DNA of 64,000 bases, taken from the NCBI GenBank assembly GCA_015064485.1, contig SVSD01000005.1, positions 52,607 to 116,606 on the forward strand. Reading direction: 5' to 3'. A program made the translations under genes and the position numbers. The stretch's first letter is position 1; each line of letters starts with the position of its first letter. The stretch comes from Oscillospiraceae bacterium (GTDB lineage: Bacteria > Bacillota > Clostridia > Oscillospirales > CAG-382). This document shows, piece after piece, positions 1 through 7,295 of this stretch. Below the pieces are notes generated by a model. It did no database searches, had not been told where the DNA came from, and was given only the letters and a program-made list of their open reading frames with translations.

Positions 1-1112
1 ATAGGTTTAGTCAACAAATCCTCTTTTGAAGAAAAAGTATAGGGAATACTTGCCTTTTCGAGAAAGACATCTATTATTCCTTCGTATAAGGATATATTTC
101 TTGCACATATCGCTATATCCCTAAAATGAGTTTTACCGTCAGAAATAAGTGTATAAATACTTGAGCTTACCGCCTTCGCCTCATCAATCGGAGTATTACA
201 AGTAATTATTTTGATATTATCGCTTGTCCTTTTTTGCATTTCACCGGTCATATTAAGGCAGGCAGCTTCAGTAAAGTTCTTTTCAAGATAAACAATATCA
301 TTATCAAACCCTACAGGAGAAAGACAAATATCTGAAATTATGCACGATACGCTTTCCGCTATTCTTTTTATACTTTCAGCCGCTTCACACGGTCTTTCAA
401 ACACCTTATCGGTATCATCTTTGTCGGTGCAAAATGTTATATGTACTTCTTTTGACTGTTTAACAATATGTCTTATAATGTCAAGCTCCTGAGGAGTAAA
501 GCCGTAAAATGAGTCGATAACAACAACTGCATCGCCGAAAAAGTCATTTTTGTCAAGCACTTTTGAAAGCATCTCAAGATTTTCGCCGTCTGTGCCAAAA
601 CACGCTTTTAGCTCCTGTCTGTATGCAGAAGTAAGCAGCGACATATCCTTAAGTTTGCCGCACAATGAGGGATTTGCGTTTTCAAGTTCGTTTACCGCCT
701 TATCAATCGTTTCTTGTGTTACATTGTACGCCGAGAATTCGCGGGCAAAATGTACAGCCGCGGAGGCAAACGATAAATCTGAAGAAGAAGACGAGTATTC
801 GCAAAGCTCATCCGAAAGCGTATTGATTACCCTCGACATACAAAGCATCTTGCCGACATTATCAAGGAAACTTCCGCACACTCCTCCGAAATTGCGAAAA
901 ACCCGATTACACAATCGGGTAAAGCTCAAAACTTCCGCATACATATTGGCACAGTTTCCGATCTTGTCGGCAATTTTCTTTTCACAGGAAAAAGTAAACT
1001 GTTCAGGGACAATATAATAGCATTTTTTCTTTTCGGAAACACACTTTTTTAGTATATCCATACAATAGCTTGTCTTTCCGTATTTTTTTCGTCCGAAGAC
1101 TCTGTAAACCAT
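1..1112 (-). CDS. addB: AddB-like ATP-dependent nuclease/helicase subunit B, C-terminus beyond window
   Basis: Reading leftwards from an ATG at 1112 the frame stays open to the window edge (about 370 codons). It begins MVYRVFGRKKYGKTSYCMD, a P-loop-like start, followed by YYIVPEQFTFSCEKK. The 'VPEQFTFQ.E' block right after a P-loop is the typical N-terminus of AddB, the subunit that works with AddA in recombinational double-strand-break repair. The loop reads GRKKYGKTSY, not the common GRAGSGKS, so ATP binding may be altered. The start is supported by GGAGG at 7-nt spacing. It lies 11 bp downstream of spoIIR, probably the last visible gene of a four-gene minus-strand operon. The nuclease domain and iron-sulfur cysteines would be outside the window. 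Confidence 0.82.
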   Translation of the reverse strand, partial: MVYRVFGRKKYGKTSYCMDILKKCVSEKKKCYYIVPEQFTFSCEKKIADKIGNCANMYAEVLSFTRLCNRVFRNFGGVCGSFLDNVGKMLCMSRVINTLSDELCEYSSSSSDLSFASAAVHFAREFSAYNVTQETIDKAVNELENANPSLCGKLKDMSLLTSAYRQELKACFGTDGENLEMLSKVLDKNDFFGDAVVVIDSFYGFTPQELDIIRHIVKQSKEVHITFCTDKDDTDKVFERPCEAAESIKRIAESVSCIISDICLSPVGFDNDIVYLEKNFTEAACLNMTGEMQKRTSDNIKIITCNTPIDEAKAVSSSIYTLISDGKTHFRDIAICARNISLYEGIIDVFLEKASIPYTFSSKEDLLTKP

Positions 1113-1123
1113 CTTTTCCTCCG

Positions 1124-1744
1124 TTATTTTTTTCGTTTGAAAAGTTCGAGTATATACAAACCATATTCGTATTCTTTGCTTTCGGAACAAATCATTTTGG
1201 CTGTGTTTTCGCTTATTCCGGCACTTTTAAGCTTTTTGTCAACATCTGTCGCCATTGAATTGCAGACTGTGGGATATAACACACACCACCAGTTTTTCCC
1301 TTCCCCGCTTCCAAGTGTGATTTTTAAAGACTTATAATCTCCGGACGGAAAAGCAAATCCTTCGTAATACCTTACGGGATAGTATTCGTTTTCAAAGAAA
1401 ACTTGGGTTTTATAAGTATATCCGAGTTCTGAAACAGTATCTTTTACTTTGTTTTCAATGTTTTGAAGATTGTTTTTGATAATAATATCTGCCTCATCCT
1501 TATTTTCGGCTTCTGATACAAGAGTATAAATATAATCTTTTACGCCGTCGCGAACTGCAAGCTTTGCTTTTTGGTCTTTTTCGCTGTCCGAATCTGCAAG
1601 TATATGAAGTCTTATCACATTATCATACAATTCACTGTCAAAAGAATTTTGCATATTCTGAAGAGTGACAGCGTAAGTAAAAACAAACGCAGAAACAAGT
1701 GAAACTGTGATATAAACCGATATTTTAATAAATTTTCTTTTCAT
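1124..1744 (-). CDS. spoIIR: Stage II sporulation protein R
   Basis: 206 aa. SpoIIR is made in the forespore and secreted toward the mother cell, where it triggers SpoIIGA to process pro-sigma-E. Visible signatures: an N-terminal hydrophobic segment (about residues 7-25), 'NVIRLHILADSDSEKDQ.AKLAVRD' at about 40-65, and 'FPSGDYKSLKITLGSGEGKNWWCVLYP' near 135-160, both hallmarks of the family. I chose the ATG at 1744 (MKRKFIKIS) and not the longer frame to 1786 because GGAGG sits 7 nt upstream of it and the hydrophobic signal then starts at the N-terminus. It lies between ispE and addB. It is direct evidence of a spore former. Confidence 0.93.
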   Translation of the reverse strand: MKRKFIKISVYITVSLVSAFVFTYAVTLQNMQNSFDSELYDNVIRLHILADSDSEKDQKAKLAVRDGVKDYIYTLVSEAENKDEADIIIKNNLQNIENKVKDTVSELGYTYKTQVFFENEYYPVRYYEGFAFPSGDYKSLKITLGSGEGKNWWCVLYPTVCNSMATDVDKKLKSAGISENTAKMICSESKEYEYGLYILELFKRKK

Positions 1745-1797
1745 TTTTGTCCTCCGACATTTTGTAGTTACATCGGTTATGGACAAAAAAACAGATT

Positions 1798-2664
1798 TTA
1801 TTCAATTACGGTTGCACATTTATAACACTTTTTGAATTTTTCAGACAATTCAGCGAAGCACAAGTTGAGATCATCCTCGTTTTCAAAAATTCCGTATACA
1901 GACGATCCGCTTCCCGACATCTGCGATGCAAGAGCACCGGATTTTTTCATTGTATCCTTAATTAAAGTTATATCGGGACAAGCCTTTTCGCAAATAGGTG
2001 CAAAGGAATTCACAGTAAAATCATAAATATTTTCCTGCTTATTATTATTTAAAAGATTTTTCACTTGTTCCGAAGGATTTCCGTCATAAAGAATCGGCGA
2101 ATCATCAAAGGCTCTGTAAATTTCCGATGTTTTCATACCGTGATCCGGTACACAGATAAGAATATATTTACCGTCAAAAGGGGCGCATTTTTCAAGAACT
2201 ATTCCTCTGTCGGTACAAAGCGCACAAATATACTTCCCAAGACAGAAGTTTATGTCAGATCCAAGCGATGCCGCGATCTCCTCTACCTTTTCGTATCCTA
2301 TCCCGCCGTAGGTTTCATACAAATAATCAAGAACACATGCGCAGTCGGCGCTTCCGCCGGCAAGTCCTGCTTTATCGGGAATATGTTTGTCTATATGTAT
2401 CTTGACACCAAAGGATTTTCCCTGCTCTTTTTTATACATATCAAGATACTTCACAGCCGCCTTATATGCAAGATTATCCTCGGGGGCACATACATCAACA
2501 TTACAGGTAAGTACAATTTTATCGTCCTCGTTTTTTTCGAAGTTCAAACTATCGCAAAGAGTAACCTTTTGCATAACAGATCGGATATTATGATATCCGT
2601 CTTCCCTTTTTTCTCTGATTTCAAGGGTGAGATTGATTTTTGCGTATGCATTTTTTGTAGTCAT
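1798..2664 (-). CDS. ispE: 4-diphosphocytidyl-2-C-methyl-D-erythritol kinase
   Basis: 288 aa, normal length. IspE phosphorylates CDP-methylerythritol in the non-mevalonate isoprenoid pathway. It starts with AYAKINLTLEIREKREDGYHNI, the standard IspE opening with the KxNL and DGYH motifs. The GHMP-kinase ATP loop is 'DKAGLAGGSADCACVL' at about residues 95-110, and 'MSGSGSSVYGIF' forms the C-terminal GHMP motif. The ATG is preceded by GAGGAA. It follows the DUF362 ferredoxin gene by 9 bp and precedes spoIIR, an arrangement consistent with one transcript. Confidence 0.95.
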   Translation of the reverse strand: MTTKNAYAKINLTLEIREKREDGYHNIRSVMQKVTLCDSLNFEKNEDDKIVLTCNVDVCAPEDNLAYKAAVKYLDMYKKEQGKSFGVKIHIDKHIPDKAGLAGGSADCACVLDYLYETYGGIGYEKVEEIAASLGSDINFCLGKYICALCTDRGIVLEKCAPFDGKYILICVPDHGMKTSEIYRAFDDSPILYDGNPSEQVKNLLNNNKQENIYDFTVNSFAPICEKACPDITLIKDTMKKSGALASQMSGSGSSVYGIFENEDDLNLCFAELSEKFKKCYKCATVIE

Positions 2665-2673
2665 ATCAGTTCC

Positions 2674-3819
2674 TCATAATTTCATAACAAGATTTTGTTT
2701 TATACTTACCGCCTTCATAGGGCAAAGTTCCTGACAGCAATAACATTTTATACATTTATCATAGTTTATAACGGCTTTTTTGTTGACTATATCAATAGTT
2801 TCCTGCGGACAGCATCTTGCACATTCGCCGCATCCTATGCATTTTTTCTTGATAATAACAGGTCTTGGTTCAAGCCATTTACGAAGTCTTCCACCGAAAA
2901 GATTGGGAAGCTGCTTTATGACGCCTCCTGCACTGCTGTCGGGCCTTTTGAAATTTGATACATAGCTTTCGATATTTTCACCGACAATTTTAATTTCTGT
3001 AATATCCTCCGGGCAAAGCCCCATATCGATACAATTTTTTACTGTCAAAACTTCTTCTTTTCTGAAGCCCATTATGTGGCAGGCAACTCTGTCGAGAACA
3101 TAGGGATTCGAAGAAGACATAACAAGCCCCACTTTTTTAAGTGTTCCGCCGGCAGGTCCGTTTCCTTCCATAGCGATTATTGCGTCAATTATGCTGACAC
3201 ACGGTTTTACTGTTTTACACAAATCTATAAGATATCTGGAAAAGTCCTTTTGATCGGGGAATCTTGCATGTTGCTCCGCTTTCATAAGTCCGGGAATTGA
3301 ACCGTACATATTCTTTACGGCAGCCGACATATTGCAGAGTGAATGAGTTTTTAATCGGCAGAGATTTACTATAAAATCAGCCTTGGCAAGCGGATTTATT
3401 ATCGAAAACGATTTTGACATAACACCTTCCGAATTAAACATTTCGGTATGCCCCATATCAAAGTTTACGGAAGCACCCGTCATATCCGCAGCATCCTTCA
3501 TACCGCAGACCGAATATATTCCGTTTATTGAAGATGTATTATATACTCCTCCGGGACTGTCACATATTATAACTTTTGCGCCCTTCCCTATAAAATACTC
3601 AGCACAAGATCTTACAAAAACAGGGTTTGTTGTAATTCCAGCATCCGGACTTCTTTTAGCAAGAAGATTGGGTTTAAGAACAACATTTTTATCTGTGAAA
3701 TCAAACTCATCATAGCAATCAGAAATAATCATATCAAGATGCTCAAAAATCACATTTTTAACATTTTCATATTCATAGCTTTCGCATTTTGAAGAATAAA
3801 CCTTATAGTTTCCCGACAT
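2674..3819 (-). CDS. DUF362 domain protein with two 4Fe-4S clusters
   Basis: 381 aa. Residues about 1-300 are a DUF362 domain ('VVLKPNLLAKRSPDAGITTNPVFV', 'CDSPGG', 'LCRLKTHSLCNMSAAVKNMYGSIPG'). Residues about 325-375 are a bacterial 2[4Fe-4S] ferredoxin: CIGCGECARCCP and CIKCYCCQELCP. Proteins of this build are common in anaerobes and are assumed to be cytoplasmic redox proteins; the substrate is unknown. The start has GGGAG at 8 nt. First gene of the operon ending in addB. No signal peptide is visible. Confidence 0.88.
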   Translation of the reverse strand: MSGNYKVYSSKCESYEYENVKNVIFEHLDMIISDCYDEFDFTDKNVVLKPNLLAKRSPDAGITTNPVFVRSCAEYFIGKGAKVIICDSPGGVYNTSSINGIYSVCGMKDAADMTGASVNFDMGHTEMFNSEGVMSKSFSIINPLAKADFIVNLCRLKTHSLCNMSAAVKNMYGSIPGLMKAEQHARFPDQKDFSRYLIDLCKTVKPCVSIIDAIIAMEGNGPAGGTLKKVGLVMSSSNPYVLDRVACHIMGFRKEEVLTVKNCIDMGLCPEDITEIKIVGENIESYVSNFKRPDSSAGGVIKQLPNLFGGRLRKWLEPRPVIIKKKCIGCGECARCCPQETIDIVNKKAVINYDKCIKCYCCQELCPMKAVSIKQNLVMKL

Positions 3820-3916
3820 AAAAGAACTCCCAAATGTGTTTTTTATTATTTTAACACATTTGAGAGAAAAAAGAAAGTATATTACCTAAAATATTATATA
3901 ATTATTTGAGAAGAAG

Positions 3917-4090
3917 TCAAAGATCGTCCGCATCCTGTACCGGCTTTTCGTTTTTTTCGACCGCAACTCCGGTATAGCTTCCAAGCGGATCTGAAATTAT
4001 GCCGTCATTTTTATTTGTATCTTTGTCATCTAAAATATATTCGGTTTTTTTCAGGCACTTTTTTGAACATTTTCTATTTTCGTTTCGCAT
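3917..4090 (-). CDS. 57-aa conserved-looking small peptide (possible RiPP-type precursor)
   Basis: A short frame with a strong ribosome site (GAAAGGAGATAATATATG). The 57-residue product has a lysine/cysteine-rich N-terminus (MRNENRKCSKKCLKK), an acidic/Asn middle, and a C-terminal part reading SDPLGSYTGVAVEKNEKPV and then QDADDL to the end. It is the last gene of the operon with an S26-like peptidase, a PqqD/RRE protein and an HPr-kinase-like protein. That neighbourhood suggests it may be the modified peptide: the GSYTG segment offers Ser, Tyr and Thr acceptors. I do not know a function. It could equally be an unrelated small protein. Confidence 0.72.
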   Translation of the reverse strand: MRNENRKCSKKCLKKTEYILDDKDTNKNDGIISDPLGSYTGVAVEKNEKPVQDADDL

Positions 4091-4156
4091 ATATTATCTC
4101 CTTTCAATAACTATTGTTTCTTGAAAGAAAAAAATAATACAAAACCTGCAAAAACC

Positions 4157-4648
4157 TCATCTGTTTTTAAAAAATAGCTTTTTGAAAACAGATTTTACTC
4201 TTAAAAACAGGCATCTTAACGGAAACAGTCTGCAATAAAAGAAAACATAGACCTTATACGAAAAAGATCTTTTGACATCTATTGTCTTACCGTTTCTGAT
4301 TATTTTTGAAACGACTGCTATGATATCGCCGTCATTTATTCCCGATTCTTTTATAAACTGATTGTCACCGCACAAAACATATCCGTTTTTATCAAATGAA
4401 ACGACTCTGTGAAGAACGAATTTACCGTCTTTCCTTTTGTATAACGGTATATCAAATCGTTTAAGAGGAATATCAGCCTTTACAAGAACAACCGTATCTT
4501 TGCGGTTTCTCAAAAGCGGCTTCATACTTGTCCCCGCGGTTATAAGACTGAATTGCCCTCCGCTGTTGACAGTTTCTCTAATAATATCCTCGGTTTCCGA
4601 AAGAGCTGCTACGATTTTTTTCTTATTATCGTTTGAATTGTTACTCAA
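4157..4648 (-). CDS. S24/S26 (signal-peptidase-like) serine peptidase
   Basis: 163 aa. 'TAGTSMKPLLRNRKDTVVLVK' (about residues 38-58) is the signal-peptidase/LexA box with the nucleophilic Ser of GTSM. 'FVLHRVV' (about 97-103) places a His where bacterial signal peptidases have Lys, as in SipW/ER-type enzymes, and 'LCGDN' follows. There is no N-terminal membrane anchor; hydrophobic, basic stretches are at the C-terminus (about 130-160). It starts with TTG, overlapping the PqqD stop, with AAGGAG 11 nt upstream, so translation is probably coupled. Likely role: cleaving a substrate encoded nearby, perhaps the 57-aa peptide. Confidence 0.8.
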   Translation of the reverse strand: MSNNSNDNKKKIVAALSETEDIIRETVNSGGQFSLITAGTSMKPLLRNRKDTVVLVKADIPLKRFDIPLYKRKDGKFVLHRVVSFDKNGYVLCGDNQFIKESGINDGDIIAVVSKIIRNGKTIDVKRSFSYKVYVFFYCRLFPLRCLFLRVKSVFKKLFFKNR

Positions 4649-4904
4649 TTATACCGGCACTCCTTGCTTTATCAAGAAAAGCTTCGATATCGCGTCTTGC
4701 TGTTTCTTCATCAATATCATATTTTTCGATCATTGCACAAACAAGCTCCTCGGGAGTTGTTTCTTTTTCAAGAAGCGACCACAAAAACGAAGCCGAACCG
4801 TTCAAAGTTATCATTGCGTTAAAATTCAATGATGCTTCGCCGACAGCAACAACTATATCAACACCGCCAACATTCTTTTTCAAAAAACCTTCTTTGATTT
4901 TCAT
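4641..4904 (-). CDS. PqqD-family peptide chaperone (RiPP recognition element)
   Basis: 87 aa, the normal size of a free-standing PqqD/RRE winged-helix protein. The pattern is characteristic: a first beta strand around 'VDIVVAVGEASLNFNAMITLNGSASFLWSLL', then 'TPEELVCAMIEKYDIDEETARRDIEAFLDKARSAGII'. Proteins of this family bind leader peptides and present them to modifying enzymes. The start is preceded by AAAGGAGAG. It overlaps the downstream peptidase gene by 8 bp and sits 19 bp after the HPr-kinase-like gene. Its presence is the main reason to suspect peptide modification in this operon. Confidence 0.9.
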   Translation of the reverse strand: MKIKEGFLKKNVGGVDIVVAVGEASLNFNAMITLNGSASFLWSLLEKETTPEELVCAMIEKYDIDEETARRDIEAFLDKARSAGIIE

Positions 4905-4923
4905 AAAATCTCTCCTTTGAAAG

Positions 4924-5631
4924 TCAGTTTACATCGTTCATTCCGTTATAGGAAGTAATAACCGCATCGTCTTCCATATTGCAGTACAAGGAATATACAT
5001 TCACATTTGCGAAAATCTTGTCAAGCAATTCAAGTACCTTTATCATCTGTTCCTTATTACGAGGTCTGAAAGTCTGGTTTAAAATCTTAGGTAAAGCCTG
5101 TGCCGCTTCCATTTTATGTATGTGATTTTTTGTATCTCTCGATAAAATACATATTCCCTTTACAGGTACACAAACATCAGAATTAAGGTCGGTTTTTCCT
5201 GAAAAAGGGGTTCCGCAGGCATATACCTTGCCGTCAATTATGCGAAGAGCGGGTTTGTCATCGTTTATAAAAGTAAGCCTGTCCCCGAAATGTTTTTTCC
5301 AAAGAGAAGTGTGTGTACTTTTACCGGTGCCGCAGGGGGCGGAAAACAAGTATGCATATCCATCTACCGCAACACACGAAGAATGAAGCAAAATAGCATC
5401 AAAATCCGGCAATTTCTGATAAAAATCAAGCCCGAACAAAAGGTATTCACATTCATCTATTGTAAGATGCGGATTTTGTTTTTTCAACAATCCGATCATT
5501 TCATCCGAAACCTGAATTGTTATATCGGGTTCTTTTTCGCTGTCTGTAAGATAATTCTCACTTCTGCTTTTCAGAAGTTCGAAATTTGGCTGCATTTCGA
5601 CAATAAGTCCTGCGATTTTATATTTATTCAT
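4924..5631 (-). CDS. HPr kinase/PEPCK-like P-loop protein
   Basis: About 235 aa. The central P-loop is 'LFSAPCGTGKSTHTSLWKKHFG' (about residues 93-114), followed by 'FINDDKPALRI' and 'VYACGTPFSGKTDLN', the layout of the HprK-like kinases found next to PqqD proteins, for example in phosphorylated lasso-peptide clusters. It lacks the N-terminal domain of true HPr kinase. I take the second ATG (5631), since AGAGG is only 2 nt from the first. It overlaps the end of the VanZ gene. Inference: it phosphorylates a peptide or protein from the same operon. Confidence 0.83.
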   Translation of the reverse strand: MNKYKIAGLIVEMQPNFELLKSRSENYLTDSEKEPDITIQVSDEMIGLLKKQNPHLTIDECEYLLFGLDFYQKLPDFDAILLHSSCVAVDGYAYLFSAPCGTGKSTHTSLWKKHFGDRLTFINDDKPALRIIDGKVYACGTPFSGKTDLNSDVCVPVKGICILSRDTKNHIHKMEAAQALPKILNQTFRPRNKEQMIKVLELLDKIFANVNVYSLYCNMEDDAVITSYNGMNDVN

Positions 5632-6115
5632 CATTACCTCTTATGCTTTTGATTTTTAAGAAAATAAGTTTTAACGATACCACAACAATAATAAGAAAAA
5701 CTGCTCCGCCGGTATCAATTAAAACATCCGTAAAACGGCACGCCCGACCGGGTACAAAATACTGTATTATCTCGTCGGTACAGGCAACAAAGAAAGCTGC
5801 TGTCACCGGCAAAAAATATCTCAAAAAGCTTTTCAGATTCCAAGCCCAAAACGAAAGAAATGCAAAAAGCGAAAGAACCGCAAATTCCGAAAAATGGGCC
5901 AGCTTCCGTATAAAATTATTTATTATGCTGATTTCAGCTTTGCTTTTACTTTCTAAATCTTCCCTCAGGACTTTTTCGATTATTATTTCAACAACATCAT
6001 AACTTTTATCGTTGGATTCACTTGCGGTTTCGGCAGAATTTGAAAAGATGAAAAAAATCCAGAAGACCGACAGAAGACTTAATACCACTGCCAGAACTTT
6101 TCTGTTTAATGTCAT
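5624..6115 (-). CDS. VanZ-like membrane protein
   Basis: 163 aa from the ATG at 6115, whose codon overlaps the TGA of the upstream gene (ATGA) and has AGAGG 8 nt upstream. A VanZ-like fold is suggested by the first membrane helix (VLAVVLSLLSVFWIFFIFSNS), 'NFIRKLAHFSEFAVLSLFAFLSF', 'CTDEIIQYFVPGRACRFTDVLIDTGGAVFLII' and a final basic tail; four membrane segments in all. VanZ proteins are associated with cell-envelope functions and teicoplanin resistance but the biochemical role is unclear. A resistance role is not implied. Confidence 0.87.
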   Translation of the reverse strand: MTLNRKVLAVVLSLLSVFWIFFIFSNSAETASESNDKSYDVVEIIIEKVLREDLESKSKAEISIINNFIRKLAHFSEFAVLSLFAFLSFWAWNLKSFLRYFLPVTAAFFVACTDEIIQYFVPGRACRFTDVLIDTGGAVFLIIVVVSLKLIFLKIKSIRGNDE

Positions 6116-6828
6116 AATATGACCTCTTGGCAATGCATCATTCTTTCAAAAACAACAGGTAGCAATGCTTTTTCAAGATATTTTATACCCTTTTCGGAAT
6201 GAAAAAGCCTTATATCGGGTTCGTGAATATCTGTACCGAAAATAACATTAACTCCGTTATCAAGCAGTCTTCTGAGAAAAAGCTTTGTTTTCAAATGAGT
6301 TAATGAATACAGATTAATCTGGAACATTATGTCATCGATATTTGACAGCTCCCTAAATTCCCGGAAAGTCATATACGGCAGATACCTTTCCGCATGAGCA
6401 AGAATTATCTTTACACCGTGCCGGTGGCCTATATCATAAAACTCTTCAACAGTTTTCATTGAGAACCTTTTCATCGGAAGCTCTATGAGTACCTTGTCTG
6501 TTCCCGAAATTGTAAGCTTTGAAAGGTCGCATCTTTTTGATATTCCCGTTTCATATGCAATTTCTGCGCCGGGGAAAACTTTAAATCCGTCGGGAAAAGG
6601 CGTATTAAAAAAGGAAATATCCCGTCGGGATATGAAATCTTCAACAGTTTCTTCGTAAAAGTAAAAATGAGGTGTCGCATAGCAGGATGAAAACCCCAAG
6701 GCTTTTAAAGACTCGGCTATACCAAACGCAGTTGCAGCATCTTTTGCCCCGTGATCTACTCCGGGCAAAATATGACAATGCGCATCAATATATTCAGTTT
6801 TCTTAATAAAAGCAGTTTGATTATTCAT
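6112..6828 (-). CDS. CpsB/YwqE-type PHP-domain tyrosine-protein phosphatase
   Basis: About 238 aa. Metal-binding PHP motifs are visible: 'YIDAHCHILPGVDHGAKD', 'CYATPHFYF', 'VLIELPM', 'IILAHAERYL' and 'VIFGTDIHEP'. In Firmicutes these manganese-dependent enzymes dephosphorylate the bacterial tyrosine kinase that controls capsule/exopolysaccharide assembly. No kinase gene (CpsC/CpsD) is nearby, so here it may act on the product of the downstream HPr-kinase-like protein (inference). I use the ATG at 6828; a GTG at 6840 is also possible. First gene of the operon running down to 3917. Confidence 0.85.
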   Translation of the reverse strand: MNNQTAFIKKTEYIDAHCHILPGVDHGAKDAATAFGIAESLKALGFSSCYATPHFYFYEETVEDFISRRDISFFNTPFPDGFKVFPGAEIAYETGISKRCDLSKLTISGTDKVLIELPMKRFSMKTVEEFYDIGHRHGVKIILAHAERYLPYMTFREFRELSNIDDIMFQINLYSLTHLKTKLFLRRLLDNGVNVIFGTDIHEPDIRLFHSEKGIKYLEKALLPVVFERMMHCQEVIL

Positions 6829-6971
6829 TAAACCGATCACTTTCTTATTTACTTTTAATCAGAAATACCCTAATTTAATGCATATATATTATATATTACA
6901 TATAATATGCACAAAAGTCAAGTTATTTTGCTTTCTGTTTACAATTTAATTATAAATAGTGTCAAAAAAGC

Positions 6972-7000
6972 TTGACAAAGAAAACTTTTGGTGTTATAAT
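6972..7000 (+). promoter_or_regulatory. Sigma-A promoter of the T-box/acyl-CoA synthetase transcript
   Basis: TTGACA at 6972-6977, a 17-nt spacer and TATAAT at 6995-7000: a perfect consensus promoter placed just before the T-box leader. Confidence 0.88.
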
Positions 7001-7006
7001 AGTAAT

Positions 7007-7277
7007 GTTTTTTAAAGGCGTTGACGAAGAGTAAATGTAATCGAAGCCTCAAGAGAAATGGCGGTTGGTGCGAGCCATAGGTATAATTTACATTTTTGTA
7101 GCTTCCGAGCCGGGAGGAAGAAAAGATTTTTGAGTAGACCCTCCCCGAGACAACTGCGTTAGTGTTAAAGGGATTGCTTGATCCTGAAGAGGCAGACTTT
7201 TCTGCAATTTGAGTGGTACCGCGGGTATTATGTACTCGTCTCAAAGTAAATTACACTTTGGGACGATATTTTTTTGT
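7007..7277 (+). promoter_or_regulatory. T-box leader with intrinsic terminator
   Basis: The conserved T-box GAGTGGTACCGCGG lies at 7211-7224. The terminator is a stem between CGTCTCAAAGT (from 7237) and ACTTTGGGACG (to 7265), followed by a T run. Upstream are stem I elements: GAAGAGTA, an AGAG bulge, and the distal loop GGTTGGTGCGAGCC, plus the small hairpin GCAGA/TCTGC. Uncharged tRNA would stabilise the antiterminator. The UGGU sequence pairs with a tRNA ending ACCA, so the discriminator base is A; this fits Ile, Leu, Val, Phe, Tyr and others. I could not assign the specifier codon with confidence. Confidence 0.92.
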
Positions 7278-7295
7278 CCCGCAACGGAGGTTATT

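Noticed and set aside
5624..6115. VanZ-like protein as glycopeptide resistance
   Set aside because: No vanHAX-type genes are present; VanZ-like proteins are widespread in Clostridia without resistance.
7209..7295. Longer start for the acyl-CoA synthetase fusion protein
   Set aside because: The extra codons lie in the T-box and its terminator; the ATG at 7296 has an ideal ribosome site.
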